64,000 nucleotides of DNA from Bacteroidales bacterium M6 (GCA_001689485.1 LUJQ01000066.1:55961-119960), one strand, 5' to 3'. Positions 1 to 8,387 are shown, numbered from the stretch's first letter. Numbers and translations are program-made. The notes: a model not told the origin generated them from the letters alone.

Positions 1-130
1 GCTGGCGAATCCCGAATCCGCCCTCTGTCGTTTTGAATATTATCACATTCTTACCTTCGAGCTCGCTGTTTGTCATGTCGAGCCATTCTTTCATTTCCCG
101 GTAGTAAAGTGTTATTTTCTTGAGCTTCAT
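1..130 (-). CDS. Hypothetical phage protein, 3' part outside window
   Basis: The first 43 residues of a leftward gene are visible and no stop codon is reached. The ATG at 128-130 follows a leader almost identical to the one before the gene at 4054-4272, so the start is well placed. The visible peptide begins MKLKKITLYYREMKEWLD and resembles no family I recognise. It is the first gene of the operon driven by the promoter at about 171-201. Confidence 0.6.
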   Translation of the reverse strand, partial: MKLKKITLYYREMKEWLDMTNSELEGKNVIIFKTTEGGFGIRQ

Positions 131-170
131 TGTCGTTTCAGTTTTGATTAAAACATCTTATTTGCATATA

Positions 171-234
171 CAAAGATAGTCAAAAATAATCATATATGCA
201 ACTGTTAGGGAGATTATTTTAATCAAATTTGCAA
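171..234 (-). promoter_or_regulatory. Phage promoter P1 with two 15-bp operator boxes
   Basis: On the minus strand this reads TTG, 20 bp, TATCTTTG, matching the Bacteroidetes -33/-7 promoter. The proximal box TAATCATATATGCAA (187-201) overlaps the -33 element. A second box TAATCAAATTTGCAA (220-234) lies 33 bp further upstream. The roughly 100 bp around it are nearly identical to the promoter at 4313-4376. It drives the partial gene at 1-130. Confidence 0.75.
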
Positions 235-261
235 TTTTAATCGGGCGAATGATTATTAAAA

Positions 262-300
262 GCGAAAGGACGAGCCGCAGTAGTATGACTCGCCCTTCGC
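262..300 (-). terminator. Probable terminator after gene 303-566
   Basis: Two arms, GCGAAAGGACGAG and CTCGCCCTTCGC, pair with one mismatch and one bulge. On the minus strand the hairpin directly follows the stop codon at 303 and is followed by TTTTAATAATC. It would separate this operon from promoter P1. Confidence 0.6.
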
Positions 301-302
301 AA

Positions 303-566
303 TTAAATATCAGTTTCATCGAAAGCCGGATTTAGCGGCTCTTTGGTGACAAGCAACGCTCCATTTTTAATGTCACATTGTCTACCGAAGCCATAATAGC
401 CCGTAAGACTTTTGTAGCCCCAATCGGATACCACGCCTTTCTCAAGTAATTTGTCGGCAAACTCCGTGAATTTATCCTCGTCTGAAAAGATGCCTACAAT
501 TCTAAGGCTATCATTTGTGAGCCAAGGATCTCCGGATTGGAGAATGATTACTTCTTTTTGGTCCAT
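303..566 (-). CDS. Hypothetical phage protein, 87 aa
   Basis: A small acidic soluble protein of unknown function with no transmembrane segment or metal-binding cluster. It starts with ATG and overlaps the end of the preceding gene (548-1156) by 19 nt, so the two are probably translationally coupled. It is the last gene of the operon that begins at 4272 and is followed by a hairpin terminator. Confidence 0.65.
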   Translation of the reverse strand: MDQKEVIILQSGDPWLTNDSLRIVGIFSDEDKFTEFADKLLEKGVVSDWGYKSLTGYYGFGRQCDIKNGALLVTKEPLNPAFDETDI

Positions 567-1156
567 ATCTTGAAATATTCGTACTTGCCCTTCGGAGTCA
601 TTTTATCCCATTTGGTATCAGCTTCGAGGGGAGTTTTTGCGTCCATAATTTTGAGGTGCTCCTGCATAGTATGTTCCAAATACCAGTCGTTGGCCTGTTC
701 TTCCTTGACAGCCCACTGATATTCCTTGAAATCATTTTGGAGCTTGCCGAAGTCAATGGTGCTCAGAACCTGAGCTATCTCCTCTATTGTCGGAGCTGAT
801 ATCCACTGGTAGGTGGTATAAAGCTCGCTGAACTGTGCCTCGCCGTCGAGAACGAGGGCAATAGGCATATATCGGCTTCCTATCTCGCCGAATACTGCGA
901 GGTGCCGGAAGTTTAGGACGCAAACTATGACATCGATTTGAACCGGGTCAATATCAGCGTGCTCCCAGGTTGTAAAGGTTGTTTCACCGACTGCGCGAAT
1001 ACGGAATAGACCGGTAAGAACAATCTTGTCATTACCTTCGAAGAGATTGGAGATAAAATCTTTGGCGGCCGACATTGGCGACATGGGGCCGGACAAAGCA
1101 ATCTGGTACACTTCATTGTGGTGCCACTTTGAAAGTGGAATAAGTTCTAATTTCAT
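548..1156 (-). CDS. Hypothetical phage protein, 202 aa
   Basis: A soluble protein of unknown function. It is rich in aromatic and acidic residues and has a basic C-terminus (KYEYFKIWTKKK). It lies 54 nt downstream of the large ParB-like gene and overlaps the next gene. No catalytic motif is apparent. Its position beside a ParB protein suggests a role in early or DNA-related functions, but this is only inference from context. Confidence 0.65.
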   Translation of the reverse strand: MKLELIPLSKWHHNEVYQIALSGPMSPMSAAKDFISNLFEGNDKIVLTGLFRIRAVGETTFTTWEHADIDPVQIDVIVCVLNFRHLAVFGEIGSRYMPIALVLDGEAQFSELYTTYQWISAPTIEEIAQVLSTIDFGKLQNDFKEYQWAVKEEQANDWYLEHTMQEHLKIMDAKTPLEADTKWDKMTPKGKYEYFKIWTKKK

Positions 1157-1210
1157 ACATGAAATATTAATGGGCGCGAGAACACTCTTACTGCTCCCGC
1201 GCCCGTGATA

Positions 1211-3055
1211 TTATTCTTCGGATTTTTCCTGCTCCTTTTCTTCAGGAGCTTCTTCGGTAGCCGGCGCCTCTGCTTCGGAATTGCCTACGGCATCGGTTGA
1301 GTCAGATGCTCCTTCGTCGGCCGAATCAGGCTGTTCGTCGGTCTGAGGTGCGTTTGCGTCTGACTCATCAGGAGCAGGAGCCTGTGGCGTGATTGACGCC
1401 TGAGCTTGAATTTCTTTCTCGTTCTCCTCGCGAAGCTCGTCAATCTTAGCCTGAATACCGGCCTTTGATTGATTGTAGCGGGCGTCGAGTTGCTTGGCGA
1501 TTTCGTCCGCATTGTGGGCGTAGCGGTCTTCCATGATAGCCGAAAGCATGTTAGCCAGTTCGGGCGAGAAGTTCACACTCTTCTCGGAGAGAATCGAACG
1601 TATGAACTCGCGAACAATGGAGTTGAAGTTCTTTTCGAGTGCCTTACCGATGGACCGATAATCTCCGCCCTGCGTTTCGTCGCAACCTATAGACTCTTTG
1701 AATGCAACGGGGAGTCGCTTGAGGATGAGGGCACGGAACACGTCTGTTTCTACCGATGAAAGATCGGTGTTGAGGGTGGAATACTCGCAGGACTCCATAA
1801 ACGCTCTCTGACGCTCTACGAAATCCTCCTGGCGGTGGTCGTTGGCCTCGCGCAGTTTGACCTTGAGTTCAGAGATTCTACGATTGTTGTCTGCGAGCTT
1901 GTTGCCGGCAAACGGCTCTTCATCGCTATCAGGTGTGTAGTAGACATACTTTGTCTCGCCACTGAGATGACCGCTGTAGCAGATTTCGTATATCGGGGTG
2001 ACCGTGCCGTCCTTGATGTTATCATCGAACACGGCGCGAACCTTGTCGTAGTTGGCCTTTCGTGTGGCATAGGTCTCTTCGTCCTTATACTGGGCGCGGT
2101 CTGGAGCAACGGGCTCAGGAACATATTGGCGATTACCGAGGCCAGACACATCGAGCCCGTACTCTTCGGCCGCCTGAAGAATAATCTCGTTCTCAGCGTA
2201 CTCGCCGGCAAAGATGAGCTTGATTCCGTTCTTGGCTGCTTCCTTTGCCTCGCGGAAGATGGTCTCTCGCGCTTTAGCGAGGAAACACTCGCGCTTCATA
2301 CAGCGTGGGGTGCTGACATCGCGGGCGTTGTCTGGATTGTTGGCGGTGTTGAGCGGACATTTCTCGCAGGCACACGCACCGGCCAGAGTGTCGTCGGAGA
2401 GGCTGAAACGCGCGGTCGGCAGTTGGTTCATAACATGCTCGTCAATCATTTCGTGCAGTTGAGGCATGTTGGGGAACTTGTAGGTCCATCGGGCTCTGCT
2501 TGCTTCGGTAAAGCAGGAGTCGAAAAGGGTCTGCTGTTGCTCGGCTGGGAGCTTGCAGATATCGAGAAGATGAGTCAGCACGAGAATACCCTCACGCATA
2601 AGTTGGACGAACGGCTCGATTGTGTGATGGAGCTGGATGCGACCAGACACGAAGCTGTTACTCTTACCGAGCATTTTTGCCATTTCTGCGACGGTCATTG
2701 ATCCGTCATTGTAGAGGCGATTGAGGGCGGCGGCTTCTTCCATTGGGTCGATGTCCTTGCGCTGAAGATTCTCGATTATCATACAAGCGAAAGCCTGCTT
2801 GTCGTTGAGTTCCTTTACGACAGCCTGGATATCTTTCGCACCGATGAGTTGACTTGCGCGGAAGCGACGCTCTCCACACACGATTTCATACTTGGCATCT
2901 TTCTTGTTGCCGATTTTGCGGAGAGTGATAGGCTGGATAAGCCCATTCTCCTTGATACTTTGGGCGAGCTCTTCAAGCTCTTCTTGGTTGAATGTCTTTC
3001 TGGGATTAAGTTCACTAGGTACAATCTCAGAAAGGGGGATGTTTCTTACTTGCAT
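1211..3055 (-). CDS. Large ParB-family protein, PRTRC ParB-like
   Basis: 614 aa. Residues 1-100 form a ParB/Srx-fold N-terminal domain, with NPRK near residue 17, the nucleotide-binding box GERRFRAS and then ENLQRKDIDPMEEA. A helix-turn-helix follows (MTVAEMAKMLGKSNSFVSGR). Next comes a cysteine cluster (CACEKCP...CMKRECF) like that in PRTRC-type and mobile-element ParB proteins. The last 60 residues are an acidic, low-complexity tail. ParB proteins of this class are CTP-dependent DNA-binding clamps or nucleases; the role here is not known. It could be the ParB partner of the PRTRC cassette at 41-46 kb, although the two lie 40 kb apart. Confidence 0.85.
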   Translation of the reverse strand: MQVRNIPLSEIVPSELNPRKTFNQEELEELAQSIKENGLIQPITLRKIGNKKDAKYEIVCGERRFRASQLIGAKDIQAVVKELNDKQAFACMIIENLQRKDIDPMEEAAALNRLYNDGSMTVAEMAKMLGKSNSFVSGRIQLHHTIEPFVQLMREGILVLTHLLDICKLPAEQQQTLFDSCFTEASRARWTYKFPNMPQLHEMIDEHVMNQLPTARFSLSDDTLAGACACEKCPLNTANNPDNARDVSTPRCMKRECFLAKARETIFREAKEAAKNGIKLIFAGEYAENEIILQAAEEYGLDVSGLGNRQYVPEPVAPDRAQYKDEETYATRKANYDKVRAVFDDNIKDGTVTPIYEICYSGHLSGETKYVYYTPDSDEEPFAGNKLADNNRRISELKVKLREANDHRQEDFVERQRAFMESCEYSTLNTDLSSVETDVFRALILKRLPVAFKESIGCDETQGGDYRSIGKALEKNFNSIVREFIRSILSEKSVNFSPELANMLSAIMEDRYAHNADEIAKQLDARYNQSKAGIQAKIDELREENEKEIQAQASITPQAPAPDESDANAPQTDEQPDSADEGASDSTDAVGNSEAEAPATEEAPEEKEQEKSEE

Positions 3056-3059
3056 TTCT

Positions 3060-3071
3060 ATTGATATTTAA
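3060..3071 (-). promoter_or_regulatory. Conserved leader element TTAAATATCAAT
   Basis: The 12-nt sequence TTAAATATCAAT lies just upstream of the ParB start codon. Exact copies occur at 10480-10491, 31587-31598, 45919-45930 and 53808-53819, each 0-18 nt before a start codon on the minus strand. With no Shine-Dalgarno sequence present, it is a candidate translation-initiation enhancer. Confidence 0.5.
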
Positions 3072-3089
3072 TTGTGAGTTTGTTGGGAT

Positions 3090-3719
3090 TTAGAGCCAGG
3101 ACATGGGGTCCTCAACGGCTTTAGGCTTCCACCCCTCGAATACGAACTGATTGATTAGGTTTTCGAGAGTCAGGCATACGGCGCAGTCGTCCGCACGAGG
3201 TGCGTCTATCTGCGTTTCGTCGACTGTCATTGGCATTAGGAGTGCCGATATGCTCTTTGATTTGATAACAGCCGGATTGCCTTCTGGTGTCTGGAACATT
3301 TCAGCGGACTTGATTTCAGGGGTTAGAGCGAAGAGATTGAGAAGCGTTGCGAGATACTTGATGGAGAGGCCTTTTCCTCGGATTACCACCATGTCTTTGT
3401 CCGTGAATCCGGGCTGACGTGTGAACCATGCGCAGGCTTTCTGCAACTGCACAAGGTCAATGCGAGGGTGATAGTGCGTCAGGCGCTCCTTTGACGGGAA
3501 CACACGTTTGTAGTTTGGATAGGTACCGGGGATTTCCTCTCCGTTCACGTTGAGGATTTTCCCCGCGTGTTTGGGATTGGCGTGATTGAACACTACGAGC
3601 ACATGTGTGTCGGTTGCGACACAACACTTCTCGTCAAAGAACACCCCCATCATTTGTGGATGGACGGTGTCCTTGCTCGCGATGGTTGAGTACATCGCTT
3701 TGATAATCTTTTTTTTCAT
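3090..3719 (-). CDS. Sliding-clamp-like phage protein
   Basis: 209 aa. Three short motifs recall the DNA polymerase III beta clamp in the right order: ATDTHVLVVF near residue 37 (clamp ATDxHRL), GTYPNYKRVFP near 64 (YPxYxRVIP), and NPAVIK...ALLMPM near 150-160 (the clamp's C-terminal VIMPM). The protein is about half the length of a bacterial clamp, so it may hold only part of the fold. A second protein with similar motifs is at 35890-36552. No DNA polymerase is visible in the window. The clamp assignment rests on motif reading only. Confidence 0.5.
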   Translation of the reverse strand: MKKKIIKAMYSTIASKDTVHPQMMGVFFDEKCCVATDTHVLVVFNHANPKHAGKILNVNGEEIPGTYPNYKRVFPSKERLTHYHPRIDLVQLQKACAWFTRQPGFTDKDMVVIRGKGLSIKYLATLLNLFALTPEIKSAEMFQTPEGNPAVIKSKSISALLMPMTVDETQIDAPRADDCAVCLTLENLINQFVFEGWKPKAVEDPMSWL

Positions 3720-3737
3720 GTTCGGATGATTATGTTG

Positions 3738-3980
3738 TTAATAAATTGGGTGAGTTTCGTAGTTCTCAGGATTATTATAAAACTCTTTGTTGCGAAGATA
3801 GTGGTCGGCATTGCGATATCGCCAATATTCTTCTTTGAATTGCTCGTTAGAAATTGGGAAAACTTGTTCAATCATGAATATCTCGTCATCGATATGATCT
3901 GTAGCGTCGGGGATATTTACTCTGTTGAGAAATTCCCTCACGCAGCGGAAATATTTTTCCTTTTCTGAGGTAGCATTCAT
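3738..3980 (-). CDS. Hypothetical phage protein, 80 aa
   Basis: A small charged protein, unknown function. The ATG at 3980 is preferred because an A-rich leader (AAGAAAAACA) precedes it. An upstream in-frame ATG at 4010 sits at the base of the hairpin at 4011-4034 and seems less likely. Confidence 0.5.
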   Translation of the reverse strand: MNATSEKEKYFRCVREFLNRVNIPDATDHIDDEIFMIEQVFPISNEQFKEEYWRYRNADHYLRNKEFYNNPENYETHPIY

Positions 3981-4010
3981 TGTTTTTCTTAGCTTAGGGG
4001 TATATAGCAT

Positions 4011-4034
4011 TAGGTCCCGCCGAAGCAGGACCTA
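4011..4034 (-). other. RNA hairpin between genes 4054-4272 and 3738-3980
   Basis: A perfect 7-bp inverted repeat (TAGGTCC / GGACCTA) with a 10-nt loop lies in the gap downstream of gene 4054-4272. No T-run follows, so it may be a processing or stability element rather than a full terminator. Confidence 0.45.
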
Positions 4035-4053
4035 TATTGTGGATTTATATTGG

Positions 4054-4272
4054 TTAGAATTCGTTGTCGATTTCTGTGACAACCATGGTTGCTAACTCGG
4101 ACTCCCTCATTCCGTGGTTTTTGCAGAAGTTGTAGAATTTCTCGGGATTGTGCGTATCGAGGATGTAGAATGTGCCGTAGTCGTAAGCGAATTTCACATT
4201 CATCGCCATGAGTAGGTTCGCCATACTCTTCTCGGCTTTCTCGACTTTAAGGATTTTATCTTTTTCTATCAT
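4054..4272 (-). CDS. Hypothetical phage protein, 72 aa
   Basis: First gene of the operon served by promoter P2. Its start codon follows the conserved leader ending AAACTGAAACGACA, shared with the gene at 1-130. The protein is a short alpha/beta-looking sequence with a lysine-rich N-terminus (KDKILKVEKAEK). Function unknown. Confidence 0.65.
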   Translation of the reverse strand: MIEKDKILKVEKAEKSMANLLMAMNVKFAYDYGTFYILDTHNPEKFYNFCKNHGMRESELATMVVTEIDNEF

Positions 4273-4312
4273 TGTCGTTTCAGTTTTGATTAAAACATCT
4301 CATTTGCATATA

Positions 4313-4376
4313 CAAAGATAGTCAAAAATAATCATATATGCAACTATTTGGGAGGTTATTTTAATCGCATCTGCAA
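4313..4376 (-). promoter_or_regulatory. Phage promoter P2 with two operator boxes
   Basis: Minus strand: TTG, 20 bp, TATCTTTG. The proximal box TAATCATATATGCAA (4329-4343) overlaps -33. The distal box TAATCGCATCTGCAA (4362-4376) is 33 bp upstream. The core and leader are nearly identical to P1, which suggests duplication or recombination. Confidence 0.75.
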
Positions 4377-4403
4377 GATTTTTAGTCAATTACGCGCAAC
4401 AAA

Positions 4404-4433
4404 GCGCAAGCCTGCCTACCGACAAACTTGCGC
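4404..4433 (-). terminator. Probable terminator after gene 4451-4723
   Basis: Perfect 7-bp stem GCGCAAG / CTTGCGC with a 16-nt loop. It lies between the stop codon at 4451 and promoter P2, where an operon end is expected. Only a short TTTG follows, so its efficiency is uncertain. Confidence 0.5.
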
Positions 4434-4450
4434 AACAGTAGCTGACATAT

Positions 4451-4723
4451 TTACATATTCTCGCTTTCCTTATGAGTGCGTTGTTTTTCTATATATCGTT
4501 TGTAAGCCTCAGCGTGAATTTCTTTATCTATCTCGCTGCAGTCGCTTTCGTAGATTGTATGCGCCCTGAATAAGAAGATGATACCAGCCGGATGATTGCG
4601 ACCAAGCCACTTGTTAAATTCGGTTTCTTGCTCGTCGAGGTCTTCCCAAGTGGCACCAATGAAAGTTTGCACTTCATCTGAGTGATAGGGATCAATGGCC
4701 TCGTACCATACTTTGCGTATCAT
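4451..4723 (-). CDS. Hypothetical phage protein, 90 aa
   Basis: A soluble protein rich in Glu and Trp, with a basic C-terminal helix (AYKRYIEKQRTHKE). It overlaps the YopX gene by 4 nt (ATGA), indicating coupled translation. Last gene of the operon from promoter P3. Function unknown. Confidence 0.6.
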   Translation of the reverse strand: MIRKVWYEAIDPYHSDEVQTFIGATWEDLDEQETEFNKWLGRNHPAGIIFLFRAHTIYESDCSEIDKEIHAEAYKRYIEKQRTHKESENM

Positions 4724-5172
4724 GATTTATCTTTTGGCTTATTCCGATTTCCTTGCACCCATTTAGAAAGTATTTCGGGGTTATCGTGAATGTTTCCGGT
4801 GACTTTCATGAATGGGTAATGCCGGAGCATATCGCCTAACGGACAAGTTCCCAATAATGGGCCTTCGGTGTGGGTGTGCTCGATGAGGCAGAATGCGCAT
4901 TGCTTCTCGTTGTACCTCACTTCGAGAGGAATTGTGGCTACGGCGGGTTCAATGAGAATGTCGCCTTCGTAGATGTCCGTCTTGTCGAGTTGTCTGGCGA
5001 TTTGACCTAATGTGGCGGGATTTACCTCGTGCCAATCCATCATATAGACCGGATTGGCAGGGTTGGTCGGAATGCCGATGAACAGCTTGCCGTGGGTTTC
5101 AGCGAGTGAGCCATACACCCACTCGCCGTTGTCAATGCGCTTGCCTCTGAATTTATATTTCCTCATAGCCAT
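4720..5172 (-). CDS. YopX family phage protein
   Basis: 150 aa. It shows the YopX signature in order: KFRGKRIDNGEWVYGSL at the N-terminus, TLGQIARQLDKTDIYEGDIL in the middle, and VTGNIHDNPEIL near the C-terminus. YopX proteins are very common in phages and prophages of Firmicutes and Bacteroidetes; their biochemical role is not known. The protein overlaps its neighbours on both sides, within a run of small accessory genes. Confidence 0.9.
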   Translation of the reverse strand: MAMRKYKFRGKRIDNGEWVYGSLAETHGKLFIGIPTNPANPVYMMDWHEVNPATLGQIARQLDKTDIYEGDILIEPAVATIPLEVRYNEKQCAFCLIEHTHTEGPLLGTCPLGDMLRHYPFMKVTGNIHDNPEILSKWVQGNRNKPKDKS

Positions 5173-5476
5173 CTGGATTTTCGGGACGCTTTACATAGAT
5201 CGACGCTTCAATCGTATTTACATACGGGGCTCCGTCGTTGATTGTAAATAGTATGGTTCTACGCTCCAGAAGCTCGTACGCCAATAGTTGTGCCATTCGG
5301 CAACGAATGCGACTGAAGTTTAAGTATTGTGCATTCTTTGGATATTGGTAGCCCAGTTTCAACAGTTGGAGGTCTCCTACTTTTAAGGACAGCGGCGGCA
5401 GTTGCACAGCCTCCGTTGGGAACAGCCTATCGGCCCATCTGCGAAGAATCTTCGCTATTGTTTTTTTTATTTTCAT
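5153..5476 (-). CDS. Hypothetical phage protein, 107 aa
   Basis: A protein with a strongly basic amphipathic N-terminus (KIKKTIAKILRRWADRLF). Its start overlaps the end of gene 5427-5648 by about 50 nt and its end overlaps YopX by 20 nt. No family recognised; the N-terminus might bind nucleic acid or membrane. Confidence 0.55.
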   Translation of the reverse strand: MKIKKTIAKILRRWADRLFPTEAVQLPPLSLKVGDLQLLKLGYQYPKNAQYLNFSRIRCRMAQLLAYELLERRTILFTINDGAPYVNTIEASIYVKRPENPDGYEEI

Positions 5477-5648
5477 ACTGCTTTATTTTACCCTTGTGGT
5501 AGTCGTAGGCAACATGGTTAATAAATGTGCATACGACAAAGAATGTCGCCCATCCATAATTACGATGGTATATGTCATTGATTGCCAACCATGCGCCGAG
5601 CAATACGAACACAAGGCTGTAATACTTCATGAAGATGTGATATTTCAT
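5427..5648 (-). CDS. Small membrane protein, 73 aa
   Basis: Two hydrophobic stretches at about residues 8-24 and 32-48 suggest two transmembrane helices, with a charged cytoplasmic tail (KGKIKQYENKKN). It overlaps the upstream gene by 4 nt. Small phage membrane proteins of this kind can act in superinfection exclusion or lysis, but nothing in the sequence decides this. Confidence 0.55.
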   Translation of the reverse strand: MKYHIFMKYYSLVFVLLGAWLAINDIYHRNYGWATFFVVCTFINHVAYDYHKGKIKQYENKKNNSEDSSQMGR

Positions 5649-6004
5649 TTGATGTTGATTGTAACTTCACATTCTATCGGCTCTGACCACCATGTGATTT
5701 GTGGGTAGGCTGTGCGCTTCAACTCCCGAAACTGCTTTCCATGCCAATAACCGTGTCCTGGAAGTTGCCCAGTGCACCGTATCGGTTTTTCTGAGAACGC
5801 AATCAAATTTCCATCTTCTTCGCGGGCTATCCATATAGTGCCTACTTTATATTCGGCTTCAGGTATTGGGACACCTCCATTGCGAAAATCGAGTTCATTC
5901 GGGTAGTACCACAGACCCTGCTCGTCGACGTAGCCGTCATGCCCGCTTTGTCTCGCAGGATAGAAAACCTTGATTTCTCCGGTTGCAATTATTCTCGCTT
6001 TCAT
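5645..6004 (-). CDS. Hypothetical phage protein, 119 aa
   Basis: A beta-rich soluble protein, with Trp and Gly clusters (GHGYWHGKQF). It is coupled by 4-nt overlaps to both neighbours. Function unknown. Confidence 0.6.
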   Translation of the reverse strand: MKARIIATGEIKVFYPARQSGHDGYVDEQGLWYYPNELDFRNGGVPIPEAEYKVGTIWIAREEDGNLIAFSEKPIRCTGQLPGHGYWHGKQFRELKRTAYPQITWWSEPIECEVTINIK

Positions 6005-6402
6005 TCGTCTAATAATTTCATTGTCTTAATTAATCCCGCTATAAATGCGTCTTCAGGAGTATTGTAGAATTTCTCACTGGAGTGTAATGCCTCAAACTCC
6101 TCGATTTGTGCGTCGCTTAGTTCCCGGACTACCGGCACGTTGACCTCATCATCTATGGCGAAGTACTCACAATGACCGTAGCGGTCCATTTGGCTGGCTA
6201 CATCGCGGGCTTCTACGGCCCATATTAGCCGGTCTTCCTTTTCAGGGAGTGGGGTTAACAGATAGGGCCTGGGTACTATCCATGCGCTATACTTGTCGAG
6301 AGCCCATCGTTGCGCTTCGTGATAGCCTATTGGCATTTCTCCTTTGTAGCCACGTGTTCGCATCATGACGGCGACGCTGGCCGGAATATGTTGTTTACTC
6401 AT
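6001..6402 (-). CDS. Hypothetical phage protein, 133 aa
   Basis: Soluble protein with an acidic C-terminal half, unknown function. It overlaps gene 5645-6004 by 4 nt and gene 6395-6979 by 8 nt, so it belongs to the P3 operon. Confidence 0.6.
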   Translation of the reverse strand: MSKQHIPASVAVMMRTRGYKGEMPIGYHEAQRWALDKYSAWIVPRPYLLTPLPEKEDRLIWAVEARDVASQMDRYGHCEYFAIDDEVNVPVVRELSDAQIEEFEALHSSEKFYNTPEDAFIAGLIKTMKLLDE

Positions 6403-6979
6403 ACGATTTTGAATTATTGAGTCTCTGTTCTACTTGTCGGTTGTCGGCTACGAAATCGTAGCAATCCTTGTCAGTTTCTCCGAATGTGTCGCAGAAACAG
6501 TTTACGGAGTTCCAATTAATCCCGATAGAATGAATCTCCGGCTTGCGTTGTATCAGAGATTCTATTGTCGCTATTAGATCCGTAAAGGCTTTCGTCACGC
6601 CCTCTCCGCCGTTTTTTTCCACCACATACTCTTCCCACGCATTTCGCACACTGGGAAAATCTGCAGCAAGGAAATAAGCCTTATCCATCATTGATTGCAT
6701 GGTTAAACGTTCAGCCGGTGTCACTTTCTTTGAGAGTTGGAGATCCCATATCTCTTGCATAGGCATATCTCCTTCTCCATTCCAGAACATGGTTGCAGTG
6801 AAGCGAGAATTATACTCCTTAAGCGAATATGCTGAAGGGTACGACGGAAGATATTTGCGCTCCATATAGTGCATGAAACACATCCACGTTGCAATTGAAC
6901 CCCTGCAAGGACGGTTAGCATCATACCACTTCCGAGGTATGATGTCGTTTTCTTTGGTGTAATAAATTTCTATAGCCAT
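6395..6979 (-). CDS. Hypothetical phage protein, 194 aa
   Basis: A mostly helical soluble protein with several cysteines and aromatic residues (CFMHYMERKYLPSYPS). No motif of a known family seen. It sits in the run of small accessory genes under promoter P3. Confidence 0.6.
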   Translation of the reverse strand: MAIEIYYTKENDIIPRKWYDANRPCRGSIATWMCFMHYMERKYLPSYPSAYSLKEYNSRFTATMFWNGEGDMPMQEIWDLQLSKKVTPAERLTMQSMMDKAYFLAADFPSVRNAWEEYVVEKNGGEGVTKAFTDLIATIESLIQRKPEIHSIGINWNSVNCFCDTFGETDKDCYDFVADNRQVEQRLNNSKSYE

Positions 6980-6985
6980 ATATGA

Positions 6986-7348
6986 TTATACATTTTGTCG
7001 CGCGATTTTTAAGGTCTCTGAAATTGCTACAGACAGGGCGTCTTCGTATGATGAATATTTGTTCATATCACCAGTATGAATAGCTTCTCCGCCATTCTTG
7101 AGGTCTTCAATTTGATAGCTGTACCAAGGCTGTTCATCGTCGTCGAATATCCCTGCATCTACATCTATATGAAGTCTCGGTTGTTCCCTTAACCATTTTG
7201 CAGCTTGGTCTAAACGTAGTTTTGGTGCTTTAAAACTGTTGGTCTCATTGACCATTACGCTATAGCATAATTCCTCCCAACTTTTGACATCAAAACCGAT
7301 GTTTACGAATTGAGCGGCTTGCTCTTCTGAGATATAATATTCCGTCAT
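6986..7348 (-). CDS. Hypothetical phage protein, 120 aa
   Basis: An acidic protein (DVDAGIFDDDEQPWYSYQ). It starts 1 nt after the stop of the exonuclease gene. Function unknown. Confidence 0.6.
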   Translation of the reverse strand: MTEYYISEEQAAQFVNIGFDVKSWEELCYSVMVNETNSFKAPKLRLDQAAKWLREQPRLHIDVDAGIFDDDEQPWYSYQIEDLKNGGEAIHTGDMNKYSSYEDALSVAISETLKIARQNV

Positions 7349-7349
7349 A

Positions 7350-7865
7350 TTACTGGCTTAGCATTGATTTTATTGATGTAAGAGTCTTTATCAATAAAAC
7401 TGTCTGAAATTCAGCGTCTTCAATTGCTTTGTGAGTTTGCGGAGCTACATTGTCCCCGGCTAAATCTAGAATAGTCCTTAAATCTCGGGGCTGCCAGAAT
7501 TGCCATGGAAGAGGGATATTGATGGTTTCGTAGAGATCTTTAAGGACCTCTATATCCATATGTCCTTTGCTCCAAATATAACCGTCAATGGTTAAATGAG
7601 AGGAAACGAACTCATTTACATGTGAAATAAGCTCCGAGTATGAATGGCAGTTGAAGTCTGTGTCTATGTTAGGATTGGCTAAAAGCCAAATAACCGTTTC
7701 CCCAGAGAATGTCCTGCCACAAGTGTTCCATACGTCTGGGGCTACTGATAGTTGTCTTTTGGATATAATAGTACCGTCAGAGTTAAATGCGACCAATCCA
7801 ACCTCTCTTATAGCGGCATCATTTCGCCTGCCAAGAGTTTCTATATCAATCATTATACTGCTCAT
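7350..7865 (-). CDS. DnaQ-like 3'-5' exonuclease (DEDDh fold)
   Basis: 171 aa, a single exonuclease domain. The Exo I motif is MIDIETLG at residues 5-12 (catalytic DxE) with NDAAIREVG after it. Exo II is probably WSKGHMDIEVL near residue 98. Exo III is HKAIEDAEFQ near residue 145, with His and Asp placed as in DEDDh enzymes. It should remove nucleotides from 3' ends using two metal ions. The family includes proofreading subunits and the short phage exonuclease / exoribonuclease group; the substrate cannot be told here. It overlaps gene 7862-8077 by 4 nt. Confidence 0.85.
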   Translation of the reverse strand: MSSIMIDIETLGRRNDAAIREVGLVAFNSDGTIISKRQLSVAPDVWNTCGRTFSGETVIWLLANPNIDTDFNCHSYSELISHVNEFVSSHLTIDGYIWSKGHMDIEVLKDLYETINIPLPWQFWQPRDLRTILDLAGDNVAPQTHKAIEDAEFQTVLLIKTLTSIKSMLSQ

Positions 7866-8077
7866 AGTTTTTGGATTTCTGAGTTGTAGTAATCGAGAGC
7901 TCGTTCGATTGCTTCTCTGAAGATGCTTTTCACTGCAGTCGGTATCGGCATTTTATTTTCGTGAACAAATAATGACCATCCGAGTTTTTCTCCTTCGATT
8001 GCCTTTTGCCTCATGTCGATGCATATGTCTCTCTCCGACATAAGCTCTGTGCATTTCAATGCTTTTAATAAGTCCAT
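7862..8077 (-). CDS. Hypothetical phage protein, 71 aa
   Basis: A small helical protein. The ATG at 8077 is chosen because it has an A-rich leader (AAAATAAAAACGAT). The only upstream in-frame start is a TTG at 8101, which would overlap the preceding gene. It overlaps the exonuclease gene by 4 nt. Function unknown. Confidence 0.55.
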   Translation of the reverse strand: MDLLKALKCTELMSERDICIDMRQKAIEGEKLGWSLFVHENKMPIPTAVKSIFREAIERALDYYNSEIQKL

Positions 8078-8084
8078 ATCGTTT

Positions 8085-8384
8085 TTATTTTGATTTGTCA
8101 ACTAATGCTTCTTTTCCAAATATTCTCTTGAGAGCATCCGAATAGCCACGGCTATACTCTGATGTTCCTCCTTCTGCAGCAAAGAAGAGCTTCTTAATCT
8201 CATACTTTTCTGGCCCAGTGATCCTTTGAGCGAGAGATTGTGATAAAATATGGTTGACGGCAGCGTCAAAGCCGGCCTTAAAGTGGAGATAGCGGGCACT
8301 CCGGAATCCGTAGATTACAGTATTCCGATTCTTCTCGCAATAGTTTACGTAAATTTTCTTTCGAGTTTCTTCTGTGATTTCCAT
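8085..8384 (-). CDS. Hypothetical phage protein, 99 aa
   Basis: A basic, probably helical protein with YHFKAG-type aromatic residues and the segment EYSRGYSDALKRIFGK. No family recognised. It follows the zinc-binding protein gene by 3 nt. Confidence 0.6.
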   Translation of the reverse strand: MEITEETRKKIYVNYCEKNRNTVIYGFRSARYLHFKAGFDAAVNHILSQSLAQRITGPEKYEIKKLFFAAEGGTSEYSRGYSDALKRIFGKEALVDKSK

Positions 8385-8387
8385 CCT

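Noticed and set aside
1835..2701. Long open frame on the plus strand (288 codons)
   Set aside because: It is the shadow of the ParB gene on the other strand, with no promoter or domain.
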